Source: Acrocarpospora pleiomorpha (lineage in GTDB: Bacteria; Actinomycetota; Actinomycetes; Streptosporangiales; Streptosporangiaceae). From it: a DNA stretch of 64,000 nucleotides. The notes beneath the pieces are model-generated. The model worked only from the letters and a program-made list of their open reading frames with translations, ran no database searches and was not told the DNA's origin. Below, piece after piece: positions 41,113-51,732 of this stretch. A program made the translations under genes and the position numbers. The stretch is taken from contig NZ_BLAF01000021.1 of the NCBI RefSeq assembly GCF_009687885.1, forward strand, positions 93,721-157,720. The letters run 5' to 3'. How positions within the stretch are numbered: the stretch's first letter is position 1; each line of letters starts with the position of its first letter.

Positions 41113-41586
41113 GTGCTCCGTTCCAACCGAAGCCTTTACCTGCGGCTCGGCGCGACGCTCCTGGCAGCCGTTCTGGTCGCGGTGATCGCGCTGGTCGTGA
41201 TCAACGGCGGGCAACGGGAACCGGAACCGACGGCGGCCGAGGCGGGCGCGACCCTCAAGGCACACATCCTGAAGCTCCTCGACGAGGTCTTCGCTCAGAA
41301 CATCCAGGTCACCGACCCTGGAGGTAAGGACGTTCCCTGCGGGGACGATAAGGTCAAGCGAACTTTCGCCGCCACCGGGCATTCAGCTACCGGGTCAACG
41401 CCCTACAATTTGAACGTCGTTATGTTAGGTGCTATGGACCAAGTCGCCGACTACGACATCGTCGATAGCACAGGCGCGAGAATCCGCATGACAAACGAGT
41501 CCACGGAGACAGTTATTCTGCTGGAGTCTGCGGAGAAGGGCACATACTCCGTGCGAGGAGAGACCCAGTGCCTCAGTCGGTCGTGA
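41113..41586 (+). CDS. Small secreted or membrane-anchored protein, paralogue 1
   Basis: The 157-residue protein has one hydrophobic segment (residues about 12-32) followed by an extracellular-type domain with two cysteines (DVPCGDDK and ETQCL) that could form a disulfide. GGAGG precedes the GTG start. It is closely related to the 179-residue protein at 43823, sharing PTAAEAGA.LK.HIL, VTDPGG and KRTFAATG. Even the 48 bases upstream are conserved between the two. The 3' end overlaps the 678-residue gene by 14 bp. Confidence 0.75.
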   Translation: MLRSNRSLYLRLGATLLAAVLVAVIALVVINGGQREPEPTAAEAGATLKAHILKLLDEVFAQNIQVTDPGGKDVPCGDDKVKRTFAATGHSATGSTPYNLNVVMLGAMDQVADYDIVDSTGARIRMTNESTETVILLESAEKGTYSVRGETQCLSRS

Positions 41587-43609
41587 GCTCCGCATTCGCA
41601 TAATTTTCCCTACGAGTGTAAGCATCCCCCTTACCACCGGTAAAGCGACTAGCCTGCTGTGCGGTCAGTTCTCCTAGAGAAAGCGGGCGTCCTTTCCCCA
41701 TGCCGTTGTCGACCATCCATTGGTCAAAAGCTCTCACCCCCGCAGCGCCCTGCTGCTGAATATCACTGAATGGGCGAAGGCCACCATTTGAGTCGGCGAT
41801 AATACCGGCCGGGGGCACCTGGGGAGTAAACCCCTGCTTGATGAGGAGCTGAGCCATCTCGTGGCGACGCCCCAACGTCTTCGCCTCGTCGGACTCCAGG
41901 AGCTTGTCCACCTTCTCCTCCGGATCCCGGCCGTAGGTGTAGTAGACGGAGACCCCGGTAGATAGCGCAGTCCAAGCCCTGGGAATGGCCGACAAGGGGT
42001 GGGCCAGTCCAAGAACCGCCAAGGCGCCACCCGCGAGGAAACTCTCCGCGTCCTCGGCGCCCTTGACACGCTCGTCCTCGGGGTCGAGCACTCTCACCGC
42101 AGCCGCCAACTCAGTACCCCGGACGTTACCCAAGGCCGAGAACAAATTTTCCAATGGAGCGACATCCCCACTGCGCTTCACGGCGTTTGACGCAAGGGGA
42201 AGAACCCTATGGAGGAACTCATCCATGCCTTCGTCGAACCGGAGCCGCGCGTCGGCGTCACCGGCGAATGTGGTCATGAAACGGAAGGTGTCTTCGGGAC
42301 TCAGCCGGAAAGCACCACGCGCCCCCGGGATCGGCATCCACTCAAACAGGCCGGGAGCCGCCTGCATAGCGCTGTCCTTGGCCAAGTCGGCGTCGCCGAG
42401 GTACGCCCCCAGGGTGATCTCGGTGGCGTACGAGCCCGCGACCTCGGCTAGGTGTATCCGGGTCGCGTCGTTCAATCGCCATTCATCGGCCGTGGTCATC
42501 ACGGTGTAGGCGAAGAACGCCGCTTCTTGGCTGTGTTCGCCGTCCTGCTCGTCATAGGCCCCGGAGGCTGCCGCCAGCAGCCGCCCGAAGGCGTCCGACA
42601 CCGGCGGGACCTTCGCCGCCCGCTCGTTGAGCCCGTTCAAGAACGCGGCCAACTCCGGCCGTTTGTCCCACGCCTGCGGAGAGGACGGAAGCAGGCCGAA
42701 AGAGGGCAGCGGAAGCGCCGGCGGAGCCGGGAGCGGGCTCAACCGGGCCGCCCGCCCGATCGCCAGACGAGCTGCGGCCGGGTTGTTCGCAAGCGCGTTG
42801 AACAAGCCCGCTAGTGTCGGGCCGCTGACCCGGCTGCCGGGCTCCAGCGCGGGCGCGAGGAGTCCGGCCAGCCACACATCCGGATAGTTCCCGTGGTTCA
42901 GCAGCGCGGAGAGCACCCGCATGCCCTCGGTGTCCTCCGGCTTGGTGTCCTCCATGCTTCGCATCACCGCGGCGAACCCGGCAACCTTGGCTCCGCCGCT
43001 GACCGCAGTGGCGAAAGCCGTACCGAACATGCGCCGGGCATCTGGCCGCTCCTCCCCCGGCAACCGCCAAAGTGCCGGGACCACCTTGCGCATCCCGGCC
43101 GGGCCGAGAGCGGCGAAGAACGCGGCGGTGAAGACCGCATCATGCTGATGCGCCCCCAACTCCTCAACCACCGCGCCAATCCGGTCAGAGGCATACGGTG
43201 CGGTGAGACGGAACTCATCCGGATCAATGGCCTCAAATCGCCTGCCCAGCTCGGTGCCCAAGCGCTGCGCTTCAGCAGGAGCCAGCAGCGATGCCTCCCG
43301 ATACGGCCGCAGGCCGGGACTGGACATGCCGAGGAGTCCTGGCACGGGAGCGGTGATGGTCTCCACCCGTTGCCGCAGCCGGGGCAGCTGCTGTTCGACC
43401 CAGCCGCCGATCTCCCGGATGGGCGCCAGCCCAGCGGCCGGCAGATCGACGGCGGCCAACTCCCGGCGAATGTTCTCGACCTGCTCGGCGATCACCTGAC
43501 CGGCCCGTTCCAGCTCGGTGATGAAGTCGTTCATCAACGCCGGGTCGATCCCGGAGAACTCCGGCGCGAGCGGTCCGGTCCCCGGTGGAACAGAGGGCTT
43601 CTCTGCCAT
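41573..43609 (-). CDS. Large helical protein of unknown function, 678 aa
   Basis: The protein begins MAEKPSVPPGTGPLAPEFSG and has a helical first 100 residues like the N-termini of WXG/ESX-associated proteins (MNDFITELERAGQVIAEQVENIRREL). A long Ala-rich helical body and one hydrophobic patch (FLAGGALAVLGLAHPLSAIP near residue 530) follow. I recall similar large actinobacterial proteins only as unnamed DUF families. There is no signal peptide, so type VII secretion or a cytoplasmic role are both possible. It may be toxin-like, but no catalytic motif is seen. Confidence 0.7.
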   Translation of the reverse strand: MAEKPSVPPGTGPLAPEFSGIDPALMNDFITELERAGQVIAEQVENIRRELAAVDLPAAGLAPIREIGGWVEQQLPRLRQRVETITAPVPGLLGMSSPGLRPYREASLLAPAEAQRLGTELGRRFEAIDPDEFRLTAPYASDRIGAVVEELGAHQHDAVFTAAFFAALGPAGMRKVVPALWRLPGEERPDARRMFGTAFATAVSGGAKVAGFAAVMRSMEDTKPEDTEGMRVLSALLNHGNYPDVWLAGLLAPALEPGSRVSGPTLAGLFNALANNPAAARLAIGRAARLSPLPAPPALPLPSFGLLPSSPQAWDKRPELAAFLNGLNERAAKVPPVSDAFGRLLAAASGAYDEQDGEHSQEAAFFAYTVMTTADEWRLNDATRIHLAEVAGSYATEITLGAYLGDADLAKDSAMQAAPGLFEWMPIPGARGAFRLSPEDTFRFMTTFAGDADARLRFDEGMDEFLHRVLPLASNAVKRSGDVAPLENLFSALGNVRGTELAAAVRVLDPEDERVKGAEDAESFLAGGALAVLGLAHPLSAIPRAWTALSTGVSVYYTYGRDPEEKVDKLLESDEAKTLGRRHEMAQLLIKQGFTPQVPPAGIIADSNGGLRPFSDIQQQGAAGVRAFDQWMVDNGMGKGRPLSLGELTAQQASRFTGGKGDAYTRRENYANAELTTD

Positions 43610-43822
43610 GCGTCCATCATCGGCGACCTGTGGTCGAGCGTGAAGGTTTAGCGAAACATTGGTCTGAGGCTCTTACACCTCACGATCGTATGGAGCCGCT
43701 TGACCAAGCTGATCATTGGTGGGACGCCTGCCTGACGGCGGCAGACCCGCCGAGAAGCGAGACCCGCGATATTTCTGGATATGAGAAGGCGCTCAGACGG
43801 CCAGTTCTTTGGAGGGTGGTCA

Positions 43823-44362
43823 ATGCTCCGTTACAACCGTAGCTTTCTCCGTTACAACCGTAGCCCTCTCCTGCGGCTCGGCGCGGCGCTCCTGGCGCTC
43901 ATGCTGATCGTGCTGCCCGCGCTGGTCTCCGTCGAGGGCGAAAAGGAGCCGGACCCAACGGCAGCCGAAGCGGGCGCGGCCCTCAAGACGCACATTCTTA
44001 CGCTTTTCGACGAGGTGTTCGCGCGAAACGTCCAGGTCACCGACCCCGGCGGTAGGGACATTCCCTGTGGGAACGACAAAGCCAAACGCACCTTCGCCGC
44101 CACCGGTCTGGATTCCGATCCGGAGCACCCACCCGACCTTCTGAACAACAGAATGTTAGGCGCCATGTTCAGTATCGCCGACTACAACATCACCGATAGC
44201 TCAGGCACGACATTCCGCCTGGAGAACGAGCCCACGAAGACGGTTATTCTGCTGGAGTCGACGGCGAACGGCACGTACTTCGTACGAGGCGAGACCCAGT
44301 GCCTCTGGCTGCAAACTCCGCGGTCACGTAATTCTTTCTACGGCCATCCTTTTGTCGTATAA
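43823..44362 (+). CDS. Small secreted or membrane-anchored protein, paralogue 2
   Basis: The 179-residue paralogue of the 41113 gene has the same architecture: a short basic N-terminus, one hydrophobic segment (residues about 17-37), two cysteines (DIPCGNDK and ETQCLW) and related sequence throughout, with a longer C-terminal tail. The N-terminus carries an in-frame duplication LRYNRS.LRYNRS. ATG 43823 follows GGAGG. Confidence 0.75.
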   Translation: MLRYNRSFLRYNRSPLLRLGAALLALMLIVLPALVSVEGEKEPDPTAAEAGAALKTHILTLFDEVFARNVQVTDPGGRDIPCGNDKAKRTFAATGLDSDPEHPPDLLNNRMLGAMFSIADYNITDSSGTTFRLENEPTKTVILLESTANGTYFVRGETQCLWLQTPRSRNSFYGHPFVV

Positions 44363-44383
44363 GACTCAGCCTTAACCAGCAGA

Positions 44384-45268
44384 TCAGAGCACCGACACGT
44401 GTACGTGGTCGTAGTGGTTGGCGGTGTTGCTGCCCCGGTTGGCCATCATCTTGGGCGCGGCCCCGGTCCGGATGTCGTAGTACTTCTGCTGCCAGATGAT
44501 GTACATGATCCCGAGCCGCCGCCCGTTGGCCACGCACCACTGGGCCAGCGCGTCGCCGCGGGCCTTGGCGGAGGCGTCCGGCATCCGGCCGCCGGAGCTG
44601 ATCATGAAGTCGCAGGCCCGGCCCTTGCCGTGCTCGCCGAAGTCGCCCGCCCGGAAACAGCCGACGCCGAACGGCATCGGGAAGTTCTGCATGATCAGGT
44701 TGCGGATGGAGACCATGCGCGACGTGAGCCCGGTCCCGGCGTCGGGGGTCTGGAAGCCGAACTTGGCCAGCAGCTTCTCGACCTCGCGCTGCTTGCCCTG
44801 CAGCTCCTTGATGTCCTTCTTGAGCTGCTCCACCCGCTGGTCGGCGGTTTTGGCGGCCTTCTTCTGCTCGGCGATCAGCCGGGTGACGTTGTTGAGCCGC
44901 TCGGTCTTGGAGCTGTTGAGGTAGGCCAGGGTGGACACCGAGCTCAGGTCCGACTGCATGCTGAAGATCTGCACGCTGTCGATCCCGCCGCCCATGTAGG
45001 TGGTCTGCGCGAACTGCGCGACCTTCTGCTCGGCCGTGACCAGGTCGGCCTTGAGCTTCTTGACCCGCGCGTCGGCCCGCTCGGCGGCCTTGCGGGTGTC
45101 GTCCAGGCTGGCGATCTCCCCGCGGTACGCCTTGGCGAGCGCGGCCGCGTCCTTGGTGAGCTTGCGCAGCTGGGCCTGCCGGTCCGGTTCCGCGGTCACG
45201 GACGAGGGCAGCGCGAACATGCCGAACAGGCCGACCGCGATAAGCGCAGAGCCCGACCAGCGTCGCAA
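44384..45268 (-). CDS. Secreted coiled-coil protein with M15-like C-terminal domain
   Basis: The 294-residue protein has a signal peptide (to about residue 26, SVTAEP), a long coiled coil (residues 30-165) and a C-terminal domain. In that domain HGKGRACD (His-six residues-Asp) and HYDHVHVS (HxH) recall the zinc site of M15/LAS peptidases. Such proteins may act on peptidoglycan outside the membrane, with the coiled coil as scaffold or regulator. Enzyme activity is inference. Confidence 0.75.
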   Translation of the reverse strand: MRRWSGSALIAVGLFGMFALPSSVTAEPDRQAQLRKLTKDAAALAKAYRGEIASLDDTRKAAERADARVKKLKADLVTAEQKVAQFAQTTYMGGGIDSVQIFSMQSDLSSVSTLAYLNSSKTERLNNVTRLIAEQKKAAKTADQRVEQLKKDIKELQGKQREVEKLLAKFGFQTPDAGTGLTSRMVSIRNLIMQNFPMPFGVGCFRAGDFGEHGKGRACDFMISSGGRMPDASAKARGDALAQWCVANGRRLGIMYIIWQQKYYDIRTGAAPKMMANRGSNTANHYDHVHVSVL

Positions 45269-45487
45269 CCCAACCTCCCCTCCCAGACGGACCGAAACTA
45301 TAGAAGCTGATCTTGGTCACTGCCACCGGAACGGGGGAACTCGTGCGCCTTTGACGAAGTATCTACCAATTTGGCAGCCCGCCGGTGCGGCCAGAACATG
45401 GTTCGGTCTGAGGGGTTGTCGAGGCCGACGCGAGCGAGAAGACTATCCAAGCAAGCACTCGTTCAGGCAGCCGCGGGAGGCAGAGCA

Positions 45488-46924
45488 ATGCTCCAGCACG
45501 ACACGCTGTTCATCGGGGGCGACTGGGTGGCCCCCGCGAGCACCGGGACGATCGACGTCGTCTCCCCGCACACCGAGGAGATCGTCGCCCGGGTCCCGGA
45601 CGGCACCCCGGCGGACATGGACCGCGCGGTGGCCGCCGCCCGCGCGGCCTTCGACCACGGCCCCTGGCCACGGATGACCATGCCGGAGCGCGCCGCGGTG
45701 GTCGCCAGGCTGGCCGAGCTATACGCCGCCCGCCAGGCCGAGATCGCCGACATCATCACCCTGGAGATGGGCAGCCCGATCACGTTCTCGCAGCTCGCCC
45801 AGGCGCCGCAGCCGCTCGGCATGCTGCAGTACTTCGCCCAGCTGGGCGAGACCTTCGAGGTCGAGGACCAGCGCCCCGGCATGTTCGGCCCGGTCACCGT
45901 GCGCCGCGAGCCGGTCGGCGTGGTGGCCGCCATCGTGCCGTGGAACGTCCCGCAGTTCGTCATCATGACCAAGCTGGCCCCCGCGCTCATCGCGGGCTGC
46001 ACGGTGGTGATCAAGCCCGCGCCGGAGACTCCGCTGGACAGCTACCTGCTCGGTGAGATGATCAAGGAAGCCGGGATCCCCGACGGCGTCGTCAGCATCG
46101 TCGCGGCCGGCCGGGAGGCCGGAGAGCACCTGGTCGCCCATCCCGGCGTGGACAAGGTCGCCTTCACCGGCTCCACCGCCGCCGGCCGCCGGATCGGCGC
46201 GATCTGCGGAGAGCAGCTCAAACGCTGCAGCCTCGAACTCGGCGGCAAGTCCGCCGCGATCATCCTGGACGACTGCGACCTGCCCTCAGCGATGGGCTTC
46301 CTGTCCATCGCCTCCCTGCTCAACAGCGGCCAGGCCTGCGTCGCCCAGACCCGCATCCTGGCCTCCCGCAGCCGGTACGACGAGGTCGTCCAGGCGGTGG
46401 CCGAAATGGTGACCGGCCAGACCGTCGGCGACCCCGGCGACCCGACCACCGCGATCGGCCCGATGGTGGCCCAACGCCAGCAGGAACGCGTCGAGAACTA
46501 CATCAGGATCGGCCTCGACGAGGGCGCCAAAGCCGTCGTCGGCGGCCTCGACCGCCCCTTCGACCGCGGCTGGTACGTCTCCCCCACCGTCTTCGCCAAC
46601 GCCGCCAACGACATGCGCATCGCCCGCGAGGAGATCTTCGGCCCGGTCCTCACGGTGATCCCGTACGACGACGAGGCCGACGCCGTCCGCATCGCCAACG
46701 ACAGCGACTACGGCCTGTCCGGCAGCGTCTGGACCGCCGATACCGACCACGGCATGGACGTGGCCCGGCGGGTGCGCGCGGGAACATATGGCGTCAACAT
46801 GATGAACACTTTGGAGCCCGGCACGCCGTTCGGCGGCTACAAGGCCAGCGGCCTCGGCCGCGAGCTCGGCCCCGAAGGCCTGGCGGCCTACCTGGAGTAC
46901 AAGAGCATCGCGCGCCTCGGTTAG
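45488..46924 (+). CDS. Aldehyde dehydrogenase family protein
   Basis: The 478-residue enzyme has the NAD segment VPWNVPQF, the Glu in LELGGKS and the catalytic Cys in NSGQACVAQTR. It oxidises an aldehyde to the acid with NAD(P). ATG 45488 (MLQHDTLFIGG) follows GGGAGG; the open frame to 45371 is not needed. It is a single-gene unit followed by two hairpins. The substrate is unknown. Confidence 0.88.
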   Translation: MLQHDTLFIGGDWVAPASTGTIDVVSPHTEEIVARVPDGTPADMDRAVAAARAAFDHGPWPRMTMPERAAVVARLAELYAARQAEIADIITLEMGSPITFSQLAQAPQPLGMLQYFAQLGETFEVEDQRPGMFGPVTVRREPVGVVAAIVPWNVPQFVIMTKLAPALIAGCTVVIKPAPETPLDSYLLGEMIKEAGIPDGVVSIVAAGREAGEHLVAHPGVDKVAFTGSTAAGRRIGAICGEQLKRCSLELGGKSAAIILDDCDLPSAMGFLSIASLLNSGQACVAQTRILASRSRYDEVVQAVAEMVTGQTVGDPGDPTTAIGPMVAQRQQERVENYIRIGLDEGAKAVVGGLDRPFDRGWYVSPTVFANAANDMRIAREEIFGPVLTVIPYDDEADAVRIANDSDYGLSGSVWTADTDHGMDVARRVRAGTYGVNMMNTLEPGTPFGGYKASGLGRELGPEGLAAYLEYKSIARLG

Positions 46925-46933
46925 AGGTTCCTG

Positions 46934-47000
46934 TCCGGTCCGGTACGGGAACCCGTACCGGACCGGAAGGACGCCCAGCGCGCCCCCGCGACGCTGGGCG
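46934..47000. terminator. Two tandem terminator hairpins
   Basis: A 15-bp stem with loop GAAC (46934-46967) is followed by a 9-bp stem CGCCCAGCG/CGCTGGGCG (46972-47000). They lie between two convergent genes and probably end both transcripts. Confidence 0.75.
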
Positions 47001-47028
47001 AATTACATCCCCCTGTGGTAGACGCCCG

Positions 47029-47790
47029 TTATTCCATTTTGGTTCGCGCGGTCCACCGACCAATTCGGCGGATCAGATCTGGCGTAGCGGCCGACTCCGC
47101 GTGTCCGTAACCCCGCTCGATCCAGAGCTCCTTGGGGTGCTGGGCGGCCTCGAAGAGCTGGTTGGGGTGTTCCAGCGGGAAAAACGTGTCCGCGTCCCCA
47201 TGGACGATCAGCAGCGGCGTAGGCGCGATCATGGGCACGGCCTCGTACGGCGCCAGCGGGATCGGGTCCCAGCTGCCGACCGCGATCCTGGTGCGTTTGG
47301 CCAGGCGGGCCGCGAGCCGTCCAGCCGGGTGCTCGATCGCCCAGTGCACCTGGCGCATCGGCCTGGTGCCCCGGTAGTACCAGCGGGCCGGGCCGCTCAC
47401 CGCGACCACCGCGTCCACCCCGCCGTACAGCGCGGCGTGCCGCAGGGCCACCGCCGCGCCCATGGAGAAGCCCACGGTGACGACACGCCGGTAGGCGGTG
47501 CGGGCGTGCCGTACGGCGGCGTCCAGGTCGAGGACCTCCAGGTCACCGACGGTGGACAGGCCCGAGGAGCGGCCGTGGCCGCGGAAGTCGATGGCCAGCA
47601 CCCCGCCGTACCTGGCCAGGACGGCGGCGATGCGGCGGGTGGCCGGCGAGCGCCACGAGCCGGTGAAGCCGTGCGCCAGCACGATGCCCAGCTCGCCGGT
47701 GTTCCCCATCGGGCCGGGCAGGTGCCCGGCGTCGATTCTGACCCCGTCGGAGGTGCGCAGCATGGCGCCGTAAACAGGAGCGATCACCAC
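47029..47790 (-). CDS. Alpha/beta hydrolase
   Basis: The 253-residue protein has an alpha/beta hydrolase fold with the oxyanion segment AHGFTGS, nucleophile Ser in GFSMG (about residue 110), acid Asp in HGDADTFFP and a late His in GYGHAES. No signal peptide is present. The start is uncertain: two consecutive GTG codons (47790, 47787) abut GGGAGG, and ATG 47763 is also possible. The substrate is an ester or amide of unknown type. Confidence 0.8.
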   Translation of the reverse strand: MVIAPVYGAMLRTSDGVRIDAGHLPGPMGNTGELGIVLAHGFTGSWRSPATRRIAAVLARYGGVLAIDFRGHGRSSGLSTVGDLEVLDLDAAVRHARTAYRRVVTVGFSMGAAVALRHAALYGGVDAVVAVSGPARWYYRGTRPMRQVHWAIEHPAGRLAARLAKRTRIAVGSWDPIPLAPYEAVPMIAPTPLLIVHGDADTFFPLEHPNQLFEAAQHPKELWIERGYGHAESAATPDLIRRIGRWTARTKME

Positions 47791-47971
47791 CCTCCCAAGG
47801 TTACGGATGGCTGGTTATATGCAGCGTCCAGTAGAGGTCAGCGTTTCCCGGGCGCATCGTGGTAACACGGATCAACTAAAATGGGAAGGCCGCACTCTCG
47901 CGGCAGGAGCGTCTCGCCGCAAAGTCCGGGACGCGGACGACAGCCCCGACGAACCAGAGCGAGACTCCACT

Positions 47972-49825
<1,854 letters not shown>

Positions 49826-49836
49826 GGTCGCTTCGG

Positions 49837-49876
49837 AACGCCCGTCCCGGTTGGGGCGGGCGTTTCGCTTTTCTTC
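49837..49876 (+). terminator. Terminator of typA
   Basis: AACGCCCGTCCC pairs with GGGGCGGGCGTT around GGTT, followed by TCGCTTTTCTT. Confidence 0.85.
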
Positions 49877-49984
49877 CGGCCGGAAGTTGGAACCCTGGGC
49901 TCGGGTTCCCGTCGTGGCGGCGAACCGTTCGCGCTGTCGTGTGCGACAGAGGAGACACCAGCGCAGACGGAGGAGAACACAGCA

Positions 49985-50596
49985 ATGAGCCAGCGCGTCA
50001 CGAACATCGTCCTGACCGCCACGATCGCCATCGGCCTGGGCGTGGCCGGGGTGGCCACGATGGCGCAGGCGTCCCAGCGCGACAAGCCGGTGCGCGTCGC
50101 CATCCGGGATGTGAAGGGCACCCGGATCGGCACGCTCGCCGTGGTGAACAAGGACGGGGCCCGAACCCGGGTCACCGTCAAGGTCCACCACCTTGCCCCC
50201 GGATACCACGGCTTCCACATCCACGCCGTCGGCGTCTGCGACCCGAAGTCCGTCGACCCGGCGACCGGGTTGGTGTCGCCGTTCTTCAGCGCGGGCGGGC
50301 ATCTCGACCTCGCTCCCGGCGGGCACAGCCATCCGGCGCACTCCGGCGACATGCCGCCGCTGCTGGTCCGCAAGGACGGCACCGGGTCGGCCTCGTTCAT
50401 CACCGACCGGTTCCGGGCTGCCCAGCTCTCCGACGCCGACGGCAGCGCGGTGATCGTGCATGCCCTGCCGGACAACTTCGCCAATGTCCCCAGCCGCTAC
50501 GCGCCCAACGGTCCGGACGAGGCCACCCTCAAAACGGGCGACTCGGGGCCGCGTGCCGCCTGCGGCGCTATTAAGCCGATCAAAGCGTCCAAGTAG
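49985..50596 (+). CDS. sodC: Cu/Zn superoxide dismutase (SodC), exported
   Basis: The 203-residue protein has a signal sequence (about residues 1-29) and the superoxide dismutase fold: FHIHAVGVC with copper-binding histidines, a metal-site loop GGHLDLAPGGHSHPAHSGD, VIVHALPDN and the final Cys in RAACGAIK. It removes superoxide outside the membrane. GGAGGAG lies nine bases before ATG. A palindrome CTGTCG-TGTG-CGACAG (49934-49949) sits upstream and could be an operator or leader hairpin. Confidence 0.9.
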   Translation: MSQRVTNIVLTATIAIGLGVAGVATMAQASQRDKPVRVAIRDVKGTRIGTLAVVNKDGARTRVTVKVHHLAPGYHGFHIHAVGVCDPKSVDPATGLVSPFFSAGGHLDLAPGGHSHPAHSGDMPPLLVRKDGTGSASFITDRFRAAQLSDADGSAVIVHALPDNFANVPSRYAPNGPDEATLKTGDSGPRAACGAIKPIKASK

Positions 50597-50656
50597 GGCG
50601 CAAGCCATTTGCAATCCCCAGGCCGCACGCTGAATGGCAGAGGAAGGGGGCTTCCG

Positions 50657-50752
50657 ATGAAAATCGTGAGTGGAAGTTTCTACGTGGCGCTGTTCTGCGC
50701 CTGGGCGATCATCGCTGTGGTCGCTTTCGTGGCTCAGTACGTGGTCAGCTGA
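50657..50752 (+). CDS. 31-residue single-span membrane peptide
   Basis: A short frame follows AGGAAGGGGG with seven bases of spacing. It encodes MKIVSGSFYVALFCAWAIIA and continues to VVAFVAQYVVS. It is almost entirely one membrane span with a single Lys at the N-terminus. It starts 60 bp after sodC on the same strand and may share its transcript. The end overlaps the convergent DUF2461 gene by eight bases. Too short for routine gene calling. Confidence 0.55.
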   Translation: MKIVSGSFYVALFCAWAIIAVVAFVAQYVVS

Positions 50753-51368
50753 GTCTGACCCGCAACCAATCGACCAATGGTGTGAGGGTCCGCCAGGTCT
50801 GGCGGACCCGGTCGAGGGCCTCGGGGGTGTGCACCCAGGGTTCCGGTTCGTACTGGCGGGCGGCGTAGAGGGACTTGTGGCGGAGCAGGTCAAGGCGGGG
50901 GTGATCTTCGGGAACGCCGCGGGGGCGGGTCTTGAGCCGGTCGCCGGAGATCCTGAAATCCGGGCGCAGACCGTCGACGATCTTTTCCAGTTCGGATCCG
51001 ATGGCGTCGTCCTCGAGGGCGGCCCGGAACCGGTTGGTCATCTCCCCCTGGGACCACCAACCGCCCGCCACATAAAGCCCATCCGCACCGATATGCAGGT
51101 AATACCCCACCCCATCGAGAATCTGGATGTAGCCACCCTGATGGTCCTTATATGGCGTTTTATCCTTTGAAAAGCGCACATCTCGGTACGGCCGGAACAG
51201 GTGCGGCGTCCCGAACTCATCAGCCAACTCATCCAGCATCGCAGCCACAGGCGCTTTGACCATCGTGTCATACACCTGTTTGTTGGCATTCCAGTAGGAC
51301 TTGGAGTTATCCACCTCCAAGCCCTCGTAGAACATGAACGCCTCATCCGGAATCCCACTGAACGCCAT
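50745..51368 (-). CDS. DUF2461 family protein
   Basis: The 207-residue protein matches the DUF2461/TIGR02453 family (FSGIPDEAFMFYEGLEVDNSK, HLFRPYRDVRFSKDKTPYK and YLHIGADGLYVAGG). The family is widespread and uncharacterised, with a cytoplasmic, metal-free-looking fold. ATG 51368 follows GGTGGAG. It is convergent with sodC and its small downstream ORF. Confidence 0.88.
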   Translation of the reverse strand: MAFSGIPDEAFMFYEGLEVDNSKSYWNANKQVYDTMVKAPVAAMLDELADEFGTPHLFRPYRDVRFSKDKTPYKDHQGGYIQILDGVGYYLHIGADGLYVAGGWWSQGEMTNRFRAALEDDAIGSELEKIVDGLRPDFRISGDRLKTRPRGVPEDHPRLDLLRHKSLYAARQYEPEPWVHTPEALDRVRQTWRTLTPLVDWLRVRLS

Positions 51369-51390
51369 GGGCTCCACCGTATCGGGCTAC

Positions 51391-51436
51391 CACGGCGATG
51401 ACGGAGGCGGGCGAAGCCCAAGAGAGGACCACCACG
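51391..51436 (-). repeat. Repeat family R1, degenerate copy
   Basis: CACGGCGATGACGGAGGCGG and the following GCGAAGCCC resemble the left part of the inverted copy at 51663-51728. The copy is eroded. Confidence 0.5.
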
Positions 51437-51481
51437 CCAAAGCTGTCGTGCCGTGGGGGGAGCGACTTGTCATGGCGCAGT

Positions 51482-51526
51482 GGTTCTCCCACCCACCCAG
51501 CCCTTTGTTCTCTCGGGCTCCGCCCG
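51482..51526 (+). repeat. Repeat family R1, copy 1
   Basis: GGTTCTCCCACCCACCCAGC, then CCTTTGTTCTC, then the small hairpin CGGGC-TCC-GCCCG (51514-51526). The same order recurs in the other copies. Confidence 0.8.
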
Positions 51527-51573
51527 TCCCCGCCACCTCCGTGGTCACCCGAACGAAGCGGCGATCGATCCGG

Positions 51574-51647
51574 GGTTCTCCCACCCACCCAGCCCTTTTG
51601 TTTTCCCTCGGGCTCCGCCCGCCCCCGTCGTCACCGTGGTTTCCCAC
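51574..51647 (+). repeat. Repeat family R1, copy 2
   Basis: The core 51574-51621 matches copy 1. Homology with the copy near 63.9 kb extends through a CCGTCGTCACCGTGG segment. Together with the inverted copy 3 it can form a long hairpin. Confidence 0.8.
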
Positions 51648-51662
51648 AGGGCGACCACGGCG

Positions 51663-51728
51663 ACCACGGCGATGGCGGGGTCGGGCGGAGCCCGAGGTGA
51701 AACAAAGGGCTGGGTGGGTGGGAGAACC
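51663..51728 (-). repeat. Repeat family R1, copy 3 (inverted)
   Basis: Reads on the minus strand as GGTTCTCCCACCCACCCAGC, then CCTTTGTTTCACC and CGGGCTCCGCCCG. It ends just before the stop codon of the deacetylase gene. Confidence 0.8.
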
Positions 51729-51732
51729 ACCC

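Noticed and set aside
51482..51728. Repeated blocks that might be a CRISPR array.
   Set aside because: Copies are in both orientations, have unequal spacing and contain their own hairpins, and no cas genes are near.
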